Of a stretch of DNA of 64,000 nucleotides, positions 6,916 through 15,497 are shown piece by piece. This DNA comes from Bartonella sp. B1099 (lineage in GTDB: Bacteria; Pseudomonadota; Alphaproteobacteria; Rhizobiales; Rhizobiaceae). A program made the position numbers and the translations under genes. The stretch lies in NCBI RefSeq assembly GCF_944801835.1, contig NZ_CALYLN010000001.1, forward strand, positions 62,001 through 126,000, in the 5' to 3' direction. Within the stretch, counting starts at the first letter, position 1. The number at the start of each line of letters is the position of its first letter. Below the pieces are notes generated by a model. That model made no database searches, was not told the DNA's origin, and saw only the letters and a list, made by a program, of their open reading frames with translations.

Positions 6916-8040
6916 TTATGCTGCTTCACCGCTGTAGGTAGGAATGACAATCGTTCCAAAATCTTGTGCTGTTTGTGCACTATTTGGCATTTGGAAACGA
7001 GTTTTCTTCATTCCTATCAAGGTCTTCGCTGCAACACCAAATTCACGTTCATAATCAAAATATTCTTCTTTGAGTGTGTAATGCGTTGCACTGTGATTTT
7101 TACCAAAACCTATAATCGCACTTTGCGCTCCCAAGAACACTGCACGACGCACGCTTTTGACCGCTGTATGATCGGTCGATTTAACACCATGGGTGACATG
7201 GATTGCTTCGCGTAAAACAACCCCGTTATACATGCCAAGAGAACCATCAAAGATTGGGTTCTTCGCACGAGAGGTTGCATAAACCGATTTTTGAATATCT
7301 AACCATTCACCGGCTGCTGTATTGGTTCGCAACTGCATCACTTGAGTGGGATGCAAATAGAGAACGTAAACATCATCACCATTAACATGAACCGGAGAAA
7401 TTTGAGGATTAGCTAGTTTAGCTTGTTTAACCGCTTCATCAATCAATTTAAGGCTAAAGCTATGTTTGGCTTTCTCATTGAGATCTTCATCATTGGTTTT
7501 GCCATCTGGACGAATAATGCGCTTACTGCTTGGTGCCATGATTTCATTAAAGCCGTAATGAACCGGTTTAATGTACACTTCTCGACCATCAACATTGATC
7601 GTACGCGCTGTATAACCACACACCTGTAGGAAGAACATGATGCTTAAACGATTGGCATACCAGCGAACCAAGCCTTCTTTGGCTTTCTTGCGTAAATTCG
7701 GGAGTATTCTCTGTTGATCAATCGAGTCATCATTGGCTACACGCGCTGCATGTAAGAGCTCGTTAATGACCAGCCTATCATTCATAAATTGAAGCGCTTC
7801 TTCATTGCCTTCTAGGGTTTCACCTTGAGTGACACCATCCCCAAACAGATTCACCAGCAAACTGAATGTAACGCTATCCCCTGCACTCTTATGGGTTTCA
7901 TTATAAAGCTGGATAATGCTGTTTGAACTTTTGCCAATCAAGGGGGCAATTTTCGTTGCCTTCAAAACTTCATTACTTAATTTTTGTGACCACAATTTCA
8001 CTGATTGTGGATCATGGGTTCCTATATGTGTTGTTGCCAT
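6916..8040 (-). CDS. Major capsid protein, N4-gp56 family
   Basis: 374 residues. The N-terminal part (SVKLWSQKLSNEVLKATK, then NETHKSAGDSVTFSLLVNL, LEGNEEALQFMNDRLVINEL) matches the N4-gp56 major capsid family, which forms HK97-fold shells. VLYLHPTQVMQLRT and GSLGMYNGVVLREAIHV are further family-like segments. A ribosome site AAAGG precedes the ATG. It follows the scaffold gene, as in P22-like and N4-like heads, but a hairpin terminator lies between the two. Intact. Confidence 0.85.
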   Translation of the reverse strand: MATTHIGTHDPQSVKLWSQKLSNEVLKATKIAPLIGKSSNSIIQLYNETHKSAGDSVTFSLLVNLFGDGVTQGETLEGNEEALQFMNDRLVINELLHAARVANDDSIDQQRILPNLRKKAKEGLVRWYANRLSIMFFLQVCGYTARTINVDGREVYIKPVHYGFNEIMAPSSKRIIRPDGKTNDEDLNEKAKHSFSLKLIDEAVKQAKLANPQISPVHVNGDDVYVLYLHPTQVMQLRTNTAAGEWLDIQKSVYATSRAKNPIFDGSLGMYNGVVLREAIHVTHGVKSTDHTAVKSVRRAVFLGAQSAIIGFGKNHSATHYTLKEEYFDYEREFGVAAKTLIGMKKTRFQMPNSAQTAQDFGTIVIPTYSGEAA

Positions 8041-8062
8041 TTATTTTACCTTTCTTTGCTGT

Positions 8063-8103
8063 AAAAAAACCGGCTTAAAGCCGGTGGAAAACCCGCATCA
8101 AAG
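8063..8103 (-). terminator. Tandem hairpins between scaffold and capsid genes
   Basis: On the minus strand, ACCGGC and GCCGGT (8069-8085) form a strong stem followed by seven Ts (8063-8069), a textbook intrinsic terminator. A second hairpin with CCGC/GCGG arms (about 8092-8107) lies just before it. They sit between the scaffold stop (8130) and the capsid start (8040). They may attenuate read-through or mark a processing site that separates scaffold and capsid messages. Confidence 0.6.
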
Positions 8104-8129
8104 GCGGATTATGCTGTAAAACTTATTGC

Positions 8130-9014
8130 CTAATCGGGATCTGCACCCATAATTTCATAAAAACGTGCTTCATTCTTTGGATTGGCTATCCAAGCATCAA
8201 ATTCCTTCTCTGACATATTGGCAAGAGTTTGTTTAGTCATAGGACCTGTTACACCCCCACCACCAGATGCCGTTAAGGTTCTCGCAGAATTCTGCCGACT
8301 CTGGAGCGCTGCAATTTGATCATTGACTTGCACCGCTTGGTTCTGATACCCTAGATTTTGCGCTATCCGATAAAGCTCTTCTGCCGGATTAACGCCTTTT
8401 TGTGCACACGTCGCGACAATGGTACGTAATTCATCCCCTATAATCGCATCTATCGTGCTTTTTTGCGCATAATTTGGATAAACAGAAGACCATGCATTTA
8501 ACTGCTTTGCACGCGTCTCATAAAGAAAGTCTGCCGCTGCATCAAAATCACTGTATTTATCCTTAACTGACGCAACAGAATTTTCTAAAAACTGATTCAA
8601 ATGTCCATTGAATTCTTGATATTCAATCGCTTGTCTTTGCACATCTTGTTGTGCTCTAATATACGCATCTTGCTTTTGAATCCTATCTAACATCCACGAC
8701 ACTAAACGGACAGGGTCCTCACGTAAATCTGGAGGCGCACCTTCTCCTTCAACCATTGGCGCTTGGGGTTGCTGTTCATAAAACTTGACAAGTGCTTCAC
8801 GGGCTTGATTGGCTTGTTCTACAGCGCGCTGCCGATCTATAGGGACAATTTCTGAAGGCTGTTCAACGGGCTCTGCAATCGGCTCCGGAGCCGTGACATC
8901 ATGGCTCTCAACCGTTTCCACATCATTGACGGCATCAAAAGAGCCTTCATCATCAAACACCGGTGCTCCAACTCTGTAGTCCTCATTTAGTCCTTCATTC
9001 ATTTCTGCATTCAT
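8130..9014 (-). CDS. Phage scaffold-like protein
   Basis: 294 residues from ATG at 9014, chosen because AAAGG lies seven bases upstream; the frame is open to 9092 but that would overlap the portal gene. It is acidic and Gln-rich, mostly helical, with an N-terminal charged region, a central coiled-coil-like part (LDRIQKQDAYIRAQQDVQRQAI) and a small C-terminal domain (LANMSEKEFDAWIANP). Position between portal and capsid and the composition fit an internal scaffold that guides shell assembly. No sequence motif proves it. Confidence 0.65.
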   Translation of the reverse strand: MNAEMNEGLNEDYRVGAPVFDDEGSFDAVNDVETVESHDVTAPEPIAEPVEQPSEIVPIDRQRAVEQANQAREALVKFYEQQPQAPMVEGEGAPPDLREDPVRLVSWMLDRIQKQDAYIRAQQDVQRQAIEYQEFNGHLNQFLENSVASVKDKYSDFDAAADFLYETRAKQLNAWSSVYPNYAQKSTIDAIIGDELRTIVATCAQKGVNPAEELYRIAQNLGYQNQAVQVNDQIAALQSRQNSARTLTASGGGGVTGPMTKQTLANMSEKEFDAWIANPKNEARFYEIMGADPD

Positions 9015-9027
9015 TCTTTCACCTTTC

Positions 9028-11046
9028 TCAAATGCTTCTTCCTCTGTACGTTGCCGCTCGCTCTCGCATGATCTGATTTTGCATCTGTTCATTGATTATG
9101 CGTTGCCGTTCAAGTTCATGTTTCTGTTGCATCAACTCTGAATCCAATTCTGCTCTCTTTTGACGCATGAACAATTCAATCTGCTTTCCTTGTAAATCCA
9201 TCTGTTGCATTTGGCTTTTCGCTGCTATGTCCTGCTGCTTTTCTTGCAACTTCATTTCTTGTTCTGGAGTCATCTGTTGTTGGGCTTGGTAAGCCATTTG
9301 CTGCTGTTGTTGAACCTTCTCACTCACACGATTAAGCAGTGACGCAGGCAAGGGTGAATAACGCAACAAATCAAGCATGATATCCGGTGTAACCGCATTT
9401 TGAAGCAATGGTAACAATTGCGTAATAATGCCAAAGGTCCGTTCTTTCTCATTCGGACTGGTTGGCGCATCATCTACCACAATATCGTAATCAACACTCA
9501 TCACTGCTTCACGAGTTAAGGGAATGTATTGCGCATTCTCCTCTCCAGAAATTCGCACCAAACGACCATCAGACAGATAATTCTGGATCAAGTGCAAAAT
9601 AAGCTTGCCTTGCCTTTTGCGATACAAACGCAAGCCATCAAACAGACAAGCAAGCAGATTTAAACTGGACTGACGTCGTTGTGCCTCCAAAACCCCTGCT
9701 TGTGAAACTTCTCGCGTTCCTATAAACTCTGGTGATAATCCTGTGACTTGGTTAATCGCTTCTTTCGCCTCATTAAACAATTGGAAAAAACCCGTTGGAA
9801 ATTGTGCTACGGGCTTGGGTTGGATCTTGCCACCTGCTAAAGCACCATTTTTTAAAACCGTAATACTATCTGCCCTACTCCAACTTTTTACTGCTTCTCT
9901 TTCATCTTCAAAAGCCCCCCTTTCTGCCATAATCCCGCCTTTGGATTGGCTATTGAGAATATGCATCACTTGACTGAAATATTTATTCGCCCACCGTTGC
10001 GGATCTTTTGTAGGACGCACAACCCCATAAAATTGCCGCTCTACTTTATCAAAATAACCCGTGATACATTCCCAGCCCAATTGACCAGCAGGAACCATCG
10101 GTTGATCGGGGCATAGTAAAACTTTTCTGCCTAAAAAAGCGCGCTTGACCACCTTTTTATTAAAAGCCGCTCCTTGAATATCGGGCATTATACATTGAAG
10201 TTGCTTAAATTCTTCCTCGCTATAATCACGAAGTTCTCCAGTGCTTAAATCGGGTGCTTTGTAATATGGCTCGTTTTCAAACCAACGACATTCAACGAGC
10301 GTGACCATCCGTCGACCGTTTTCAACATCAATGCCTCTCTCATCATCATAAGCCTCTGAGTCGTTATGATGAACCCCTTCATAAATATTCCCATCCTTCG
10401 CCCAATCTGCACTCAGTTCACTCCAATGGGATTTTGGAAACATTTGCCTTGCAACTTCCAAAGGCTTGCGGTCCACATACCACATACGTTGTGCATCCGT
10501 TAAATTCGGTTGCACTGCCGCGCTGTCCCAAACCATCTTTAATGGATCTAAACGCGTGATAACCGGCTCGCCATCAAGGCTATTCTCATAATCAAGACGT
10601 GTATCAGTCCACCCCATGCCACAAATGACAGCATCTTGGAAAGCATCCGAGTCCGCATATTCGGCTTGTGCCATATCGCGAAACCATTCGGCTGCCCCCG
10701 TAAGCAATTCACTTGGCAACGCTTTTCCTATTTGACGGGGAATAAACTGTACTTCACGTTTGTTATTACGCTCTGACCCCACAACCGCATTGACCAATGG
10801 TGCAATACGATTAAAAGTCATAACGGGGCGGCGTTGCTCTTTTAATGCCGCTAAATCCGCTTCATTCCACTGGTCTCCATTGTAAAAACGAAAATCTTCA
10901 CGCGCATGCTCACGCCATTTGTTCACATGCTCAACATCTTCTTTGTACCAACTCACAAGCTTGCGAAACAAGCCTTCTATCGACAGATCTGAAGCGTTGC
11001 TATCTTGCTCTAAATGCTCTTCATCATGCATCATTCTGCCATCCAT
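9028..11046 (-). CDS. Portal protein, P22 gp1-like
   Basis: 672 residues, close to the P22 portal family length. FRFYNGDQW, RPVMTFNRIAPLVNAVVGSERNN and LDPLKMVWDSAA near the N-terminus, and ATGLS-like QVTGLSPEFIGTREVSQAG in the middle, are family-like segments. The last 110 residues are a Gln-rich helical barrel-like tail (QQQQMAYQAQQQM and following). Twelve copies would form the DNA entry ring at one head vertex and dock the terminase. The start overlaps the terL stop by 16 bases. Intact. Confidence 0.85.
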   Translation of the reverse strand: MDGRMMHDEEHLEQDSNASDLSIEGLFRKLVSWYKEDVEHVNKWREHAREDFRFYNGDQWNEADLAALKEQRRPVMTFNRIAPLVNAVVGSERNNKREVQFIPRQIGKALPSELLTGAAEWFRDMAQAEYADSDAFQDAVICGMGWTDTRLDYENSLDGEPVITRLDPLKMVWDSAAVQPNLTDAQRMWYVDRKPLEVARQMFPKSHWSELSADWAKDGNIYEGVHHNDSEAYDDERGIDVENGRRMVTLVECRWFENEPYYKAPDLSTGELRDYSEEEFKQLQCIMPDIQGAAFNKKVVKRAFLGRKVLLCPDQPMVPAGQLGWECITGYFDKVERQFYGVVRPTKDPQRWANKYFSQVMHILNSQSKGGIMAERGAFEDEREAVKSWSRADSITVLKNGALAGGKIQPKPVAQFPTGFFQLFNEAKEAINQVTGLSPEFIGTREVSQAGVLEAQRRQSSLNLLACLFDGLRLYRKRQGKLILHLIQNYLSDGRLVRISGEENAQYIPLTREAVMSVDYDIVVDDAPTSPNEKERTFGIITQLLPLLQNAVTPDIMLDLLRYSPLPASLLNRVSEKVQQQQQMAYQAQQQMTPEQEMKLQEKQQDIAAKSQMQQMDLQGKQIELFMRQKRAELDSELMQQKHELERQRIINEQMQNQIMRERAATYRGRSI

Positions 11047-12359
11047 GACGTACTCTCATAAGCTTCTCTACCGCTATAAGCTTGTCTCTTATGTTTCTGC
11101 ACCGGTTGCTCATAACCCACACACATTAATCCAAAAGCATCCGCCCCATGACTCGACCAATCATGCTCTGCCCCTAACCCTATATTCCGCTTCTCATCCC
11201 ATTTCTCATGATACCAGTTCAGTGCCTTACGACCTGCTACTGTTGTCTCTTCATTAAACCAAACAGAAGGTAAAATACGCCGCACTGCCTCTATCCGCAT
11301 TTTGACTGCACCAGCCCCTTGATTGGGAATGACTTGCGTTTCAAAACCCGCATCATTGAGAGCACTTTCAAAACTCACATTATGCACACGGTCTCTGGTT
11401 GCACCGTCATGGGGTAATACCATCAGTGCCTTCTCATAACCATTGTCACGTAACCAACCGATATGCTCTGAGAGCGGCTGTCCTTGTGCCTCGTAATAAT
11501 CCAGCACTCTGATCTCTCTGCCAACAAATTGTGCTATCCATATCGCTGTGGCATCTGCCTTAGCGCCCGTCCCCCCAATATCCCAAAAGGCGCGTATCTG
11601 CATTAAAGGGTCACGGGCAACACGCCCTATCCGCCCCTCTTGCTCGGCTGCCAACATCTCCTTTTGGTAGTAAGCCCCTTGAACCGCTGTAAGATAAGCC
11701 CCTTCCCATATATGCTTATAGGTCTCTGGACGGTTTCTAAGGTCATCAAGTCGCGCTTCATTCAAGATCTTGGGAAACTTCGGATTATCTGACCAGTTGA
11801 TCTCTACACGCTTAATCGCTTCATTGTCTGAAAAGCGAAAACGCCTTTCAACCGGTGCATTGTCTCGCAACGGGTTCCATGTCACCCATAACTCTGCACG
11901 CCACCCCTCTCCCTCTTCACGCAACGTCGGTATAAGCGTCTGCCAAGCTGTCTCTGTGACTGGTTCTGCCTCATCAACCCAACAGAGCAAAATACGCCCC
12001 ATGGATTTGATACTCGCAATATTGCGGTCTAGTCCAGAAAACTGAAAAGCTATACGACCATCATTTGACTTAATCGAAGCTTCCCCAACTTTGTAATAAT
12101 CTTTTAAAAAATCATGGGCTTCAATAGCGCGCTTAATTTCCTCCAAGGAACTTTCTGCCAACGAATTTTGAAACTGACGCGCACAAAGAATAGTGCCTGA
12201 TATCCCCTGCATACCAAATTGATAGCCTTTTAAAGCCGCCATTAAGGCAAATGATCTTGTCTTTCCAGACCCTCGTCCACCCCAAGCTGCCCGCACCAAA
12301 GCATCTCCTGCAAAAAGTGGAATAAGCTTTGGTACAATCTTAATCTGTCTTGTCGTCAT
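11031..12359 (-). CDS. Terminase large subunit
   Basis: 442 residues. The ATPase has Walker A GGRGSGKT at residues 27-34 and Walker B ILLCWVDEAE with Asp129-Glu130. The nuclease half begins AFWDIGGTGAKADATAIW at about residue 245, whose Asp residues should bind metal, with LPHDGATRD further on. It is of the Terminase_3 (PBSX/P22-like) type. It packages DNA through the portal ring. It overlaps terS by 20 bases and portal by 16. Intact. Confidence 0.92.
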   Translation of the reverse strand: MTTRQIKIVPKLIPLFAGDALVRAAWGGRGSGKTRSFALMAALKGYQFGMQGISGTILCARQFQNSLAESSLEEIKRAIEAHDFLKDYYKVGEASIKSNDGRIAFQFSGLDRNIASIKSMGRILLCWVDEAEPVTETAWQTLIPTLREEGEGWRAELWVTWNPLRDNAPVERRFRFSDNEAIKRVEINWSDNPKFPKILNEARLDDLRNRPETYKHIWEGAYLTAVQGAYYQKEMLAAEQEGRIGRVARDPLMQIRAFWDIGGTGAKADATAIWIAQFVGREIRVLDYYEAQGQPLSEHIGWLRDNGYEKALMVLPHDGATRDRVHNVSFESALNDAGFETQVIPNQGAGAVKMRIEAVRRILPSVWFNEETTVAGRKALNWYHEKWDEKRNIGLGAEHDWSSHGADAFGLMCVGYEQPVQKHKRQAYSGREAYESTSWMAE

Positions 12360-12675
12360 TCATTGTTAAAGGAGCAATTTCTACACGCCCTATGATCTTA
12401 ATCGCGCCCCCATTCTCACCCGTCACTTGCAAAGGCAAGATCTTACCCAGCAAGGCTAAATAAGCCGCGGGGCATTTGAGTGCTTGCTGTTCTAAATAAG
12501 AAATTAGCCCTTCCTTGCCATACTTATTGCCTGCCAATTCAGCTGCTTTAATAATTGCCTCTTTAAGAAGACGTGTATTCTTATTCGGAACGCCTTTGAC
12601 ACGCCCCATACCTGCCCTCGCTGGTCTCAACTTTTTTGCTGTTTGAAAAACCTGTTCTGTATTTTCAGATGTCAT
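12340..12675 (-). CDS. Probable terminase small subunit
   Basis: 111 residues from ATG at 12675, with GGAGGG eight bases upstream; the frame is open 40 codons further up but passes through a hairpin. It has a basic N-terminus (KKLRPARAGMGRVKGVPNKNTRLLKEA) resembling DNA-binding segments of short phage terminase small subunits, and a helical middle. Its place directly before and overlapping terL supports the role in recognising the packaging site. The family itself is not certain. Confidence 0.6.
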   Translation of the reverse strand: MTSENTEQVFQTAKKLRPARAGMGRVKGVPNKNTRLLKEAIIKAAELAGNKYGKEGLISYLEQQALKCPAAYLALLGKILPLQVTGENGGAIKIIGRVEIAPLTMNDDKTD

Positions 12676-12702
12676 AAAATACACCCTCCAGATAATAAAA
12701 AA

Positions 12703-12718
12703 CCCCACATTTGCGGGG
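12703..12718 (-). terminator. Weak hairpin followed by a T run upstream of terS
   Basis: On the minus strand CCCCG and TGGGG pair (one G-T) around a six-base loop and are followed by six Ts. It lies between the secreted moron gene and terS and may stop leftward early transcripts before the late operon. The stem is short. Confidence 0.35.
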
Positions 12719-12883
12719 ATTTTTGACTGTACATCACCCTCATTAGACACAATACACCTAAGTACAGTAATGTCATTAAATACGATTTGATACACTTTGT
12801 CAACATAAAAATAACACAGATTGATATTTTTAAAGGGAATCTGTTATTAAAATGTTAATTATAATAATTTTAAGGATCAAATA

Positions 12884-13483
12884 ATGAAATCACCTTCCAT
12901 AACACGCATCCTAACATTTATAGCCTTTTTTTCCATATCAATGCTATCTATATCAACGTCATTTGGATTTACACGCGTAGACACTATAGAGCAGTATAAT
13001 CAACTTTATGACAAATACGCAAGTAAAGAATATGAAGACTTTACGCATTTTGACAAGCAACACGAAGCAAAACAATTTGTATATAGCCGTGGCTATCAGA
13101 ATATAGTTCCAAAATTTGACACTGTATGGCATCGTCACATACTCGTTATTTTATGTGGACGCTTTATAAATTTATTACGGGGTGATTATAATAAGGATAT
13201 GGCATGGGCAATGCTACCCAATATGATAAATAGGTTACGCTATGAATATAATTGGAATGAAGAAAATTTTATCTGGGCATACAACATGTCCATAAATAGT
13301 ACAAATCCAATGATTTATTATGCAAAAAAATTTCTTAGTTCTTCGAGTGAAAATAGCATTAGCCCTAAAACACAAATTATTGATTTAGTGTCTAGTATGA
13401 GAGTCGATAATGGAAAAGATATAAAAAAAACAGCTAGATTTTGCAAAGAATTAAAAACGATATATGATATAATGGAACCGTGA
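12884..13483 (+). CDS. Secreted protein of unknown function on the opposite strand (possible moron)
   Basis: 199 residues. A clear signal peptide (ITRILTFIAFFSISMLSIS, cleavage near residues 28-30) is followed by an aromatic-rich, Tyr/Asn-rich mature part such as DKYASKEYEDFTHFDKQH and NMINRLRYEYNWNEENF. No family recognised. It lies alone on the plus strand between the leftward terS and the leftward 175-residue gene, and is more AT-rich than its neighbours. That is how lysogenic-conversion genes usually sit. It may be exported to the periplasm or beyond and alter the host cell; this is inference only. Confidence 0.6.
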   Translation: MKSPSITRILTFIAFFSISMLSISTSFGFTRVDTIEQYNQLYDKYASKEYEDFTHFDKQHEAKQFVYSRGYQNIVPKFDTVWHRHILVILCGRFINLLRGDYNKDMAWAMLPNMINRLRYEYNWNEENFIWAYNMSINSTNPMIYYAKKFLSSSSENSISPKTQIIDLVSSMRVDNGKDIKKTARFCKELKTIYDIMEP

Positions 13484-13496
13484 TAGAGATTGTCAT

Positions 13497-14024
13497 TTAA
13501 CGATCAAAATGCTTCTGAAGCACATTAAGAGCAACGCATAATGAATTCACAAGGTGTGGCAACATTTGATCTTCTGTAACAATGTACTGTAGCGCAGCAT
13601 AGATATTGTATTGTCTATAGAGATGTTGCGCTTCTTTTATTGCCTCTTGCATATTTAAAAACTGCTCTGTCGCAAATTTTACCCATTTGTCTCTTGCTCT
13701 ATCATCAGAAGATAACGGCATTTCATCATAAATCGCGCTTGGAAAGCCTTTTGCACAAAGGTAATTATTTCTTATCTGTAGGTACTGTTGCGCAGTATCA
13801 TATTGCTCTTGTGTAAGTACACCTTGCAAACAAAGCCGCCCTATGTAGGACCCAGCAAGTGGATTTTTTGCCTCATGTAAGCTTAAACCGAAGCGTTTTG
13901 CACGCATTTCTATAGCCAATTTATCAATGGCTTCACGCGGTTCTTTTGCACGTGATATACGACCATTGGCTTCTCTTGTCTGCCCTGTAATCTTAGGGCG
14001 TCCCCTCTTTTTCTTTGCTTTCAC
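13497..14024 (-). CDS. Phage protein of unknown function with AT-hook-like N-terminus
   Basis: 175 residues. The basic start KKKRGRPKITGQTR contains an RGRP core like that of AT-hooks, suggesting DNA binding. The rest is helical (PLAGSYIGRLCLQGVLTQEQ, then LQIRNNYLCAKGFPS and RARDKWVKFATEQF). It starts directly after the stop of the Panacea-domain gene and lies close upstream of the packaging genes, so it could be an auxiliary packaging or late-regulation protein. Not recognised. Confidence 0.6.
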   Translation of the reverse strand: MKAKKKRGRPKITGQTREANGRISRAKEPREAIDKLAIEMRAKRFGLSLHEAKNPLAGSYIGRLCLQGVLTQEQYDTAQQYLQIRNNYLCAKGFPSAIYDEMPLSSDDRARDKWVKFATEQFLNMQEAIKEAQHLYRQYNIYAALQYIVTEDQMLPHLVNSLCVALNVLQKHFDR

Positions 14025-14525
14025 TTATACCCTCGATTGTGAATATTCATTAATTTTTTGCGTGAAATATTCTTCGATATCATGGTCTTTTAACTTCACA
14101 CCAAACCGCCCATTATATACTTTCTTCCATGGCGTTCCCTCCTTATGAGCTTCATTACATAAATGAGCAGATGAAAAATTTTTATAAGCATTCCAAACGA
14201 TCTCTAATAATTTGAAAGTATATTCATCTGTTGAGTTTTTATGCATTTTAGGGATAAAAATCTCTCCGGTCTCTAAGTCCACCATACGCGAATAAAAATC
14301 GATACAACGCCTTCCCCAATCTTTAAACTCATGATAGAGAGCCGGTATAACGGGACCATGCTGCCATGCCTCTATACGATCTAAAAAGAGACGCTTACCT
14401 GTAGCTGCTAACATCCAACCATATGCAAAATACACCAGCTTAATAAGCTTCATAGGGGAAATTCGAATATCTTCCTCGCGTCCTTTTTCAAGAAAGAAGT
14501 TAGCAATCTGTTGAACTTGATACAT
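14025..14525 (-). CDS. Panacea-domain (DUF4065, GepA/SocA-like) protein, candidate antitoxin
   Basis: 166 residues. VQQIANFFLEKG, SPMKLIKLVYFAYGWMLAATGKRLF and IEAWQHGPVIPALYHEFKDWG are diagnostic of the Panacea/DUF4065 domain. This domain has been shown in PanAT systems to be an antitoxin able to neutralise many unrelated toxins, including small membrane-active ones; SocA of Caulobacter is a ClpXP adaptor with the same fold. The gene overlaps by 26 bases the end of a small membrane protein gene upstream, a typical toxin-antitoxin layout. The domain is sure; the antitoxin role is inferred. Confidence 0.8.
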   Translation of the reverse strand: MYQVQQIANFFLEKGREEDIRISPMKLIKLVYFAYGWMLAATGKRLFLDRIEAWQHGPVIPALYHEFKDWGRRCIDFYSRMVDLETGEIFIPKMHKNSTDEYTFKLLEIVWNAYKNFSSAHLCNEAHKEGTPWKKVYNGRFGVKLKDHDIEEYFTQKINEYSQSRV

Positions 14526-14754
14526 TACTCAAACTAAATAACCATACAGATGAAGAGAGACCTATAATTATACTCAGTATGCTTTCCTTTATTTTTCCCT
14601 CAAGAAAAAAGAAAGCGCATCCCGCTATTGCCAGCGATATTACAATTGCTATTGCCAGTTCAAAAATAGTCATAGAAGCATCGTTATGATTTAATAACAT
14701 CATATTATTTTGCATCATCATATTATGATGTATGAGCCATGTGCTTGATCTCAT
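14500..14754 (-). CDS. Small membrane protein, candidate toxin partner of the Panacea protein
   Basis: 84 residues from ATG at 14754 (AAGGTG nine bases upstream) or 57 from an inner ATG at 14673. The first 28 residues are an odd Met/Asn/His-rich stretch encoded by ATG/CAT repeats and may not be translated. Two hydrophobic segments follow: TIFELAIAIVISLAIAGCAFFF and, after EGKIKES, ILSIIIGLSSSVWLFSL. It lies between ssb and the Panacea gene and overlaps the latter. Small two-helix proteins are among the known toxin partners of Panacea antitoxins. It could instead be a superinfection-exclusion or holin-like protein. Confidence 0.5.
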   Translation of the reverse strand: MRSSTWLIHHNMMMQNNMMLLNHNDASMTIFELAIAIVISLAIAGCAFFFLEGKIKESILSIIIGLSSSVWLFSLSNVSSSTDC

Positions 14755-14765
14755 TTTCACGCACC

Positions 14766-15203
14766 TTAAAAAGGAACATCATCATTTAAAGCGTTTGTAG
14801 ACATATCAAGAGGTCTGTGAATGCTTGCATAAACTGATGACGGCTCTTGATCATCGTTATTTTTACCATCTAAAAGCTGTAATTCACCTTTGTAAGGAGG
14901 CAATATGACCTCTGTTACATACCGTTCACTACCGTTTTTATCTTGCCATTTACGGGTTTGTAAGCGTCCCTCGATATAGACTTTGCTACCCTTCTTAAGA
15001 TACTGAAGAGCCACTTTTGCAAGATGTGGATTAAACACCACAATGGAATGCCACTCTGTTTTGTCTATTCTCTTATTGGTTGCCTTGTCTGTATAGCTTT
15101 CAGACGTTGCCATGCGAAAATTGACCACCTCGATACCAGATGACATTGTTTTGCTTTCAGGATTTGCACCTAAATGACCAATTAACATCACTTTATTAAG
15201 CAT
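14766..15203 (-). CDS. ssb: Single-stranded DNA-binding protein
   Basis: 145 residues. The OB fold starts MLNKVMLIGHLGANPE, with the usual TEWHSIVVFN and YLKKGSKVYIEGRLQTRKW. The acidic tail ends DDVPF, the tip that recruits host replication and repair proteins. Phage-encoded copy, presumably serving replication and the ERF/YqaJ recombination pair. Its upstream region has a 10-bp inverted repeat that may be an operator. Confidence 0.93.
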   Translation of the reverse strand: MLNKVMLIGHLGANPESKTMSSGIEVVNFRMATSESYTDKATNKRIDKTEWHSIVVFNPHLAKVALQYLKKGSKVYIEGRLQTRKWQDKNGSERYVTEVILPPYKGELQLLDGKNNDDQEPSSVYASIHRPLDMSTNALNDDVPF

Positions 15204-15264
15204 TTGCTTTGCTATCCTTTTTATGGGAAATAGTACTTAGAAACGAAAATAACTGATACATAAC

Positions 15265-15293
15265 AATAATATAGCACATTATACTATATTATT
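15265..15293. promoter_or_regulatory. Inverted repeat upstream of ssb
   Basis: AATAATATAG at 15265-15274 and CTATATTATT at 15284-15293 are exact reverse complements 9 bp apart. It lies 62 bp upstream of the ssb start. The size and dyad fit a repressor site over the ssb promoter; the protein is unknown. Confidence 0.45.
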
Positions 15294-15431
15294 ACAAGCA
15301 AAAATAGTTTTAATAAACTGAATCTAAAGAATGAATCCCATTTTTATTTTACTGATTTGCTTGCGTTTTTATACGTTTTGTGTAATATGCACTCTATTCT
15401 TTAGAAGATGCATTAGTGGAATCCTATTCTC

Positions 15432-15466
15432 AAAAGCCGCGTCATTTAAGACACGGCTTTTTTGCT
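15432..15466. terminator. Bidirectional terminator after the antirepressor gene
   Basis: GCCGCGTC and GACACGGC pair with one mismatch around a six-base loop. A T run follows on the plus strand and four Ts on the minus strand. It would end the leftward early operon behind the antirepressor. Confidence 0.65.
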
Positions 15467-15497
15467 ATAAACAAGCCCCCCCGCCGCGTTTTTTTAA

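Noticed and set aside
9015..9092. Upstream extension of the scaffold gene
   Set aside because: It would overlap the portal gene and lacks a ribosome site; the ATG at 9014 has AAAGG at proper spacing.
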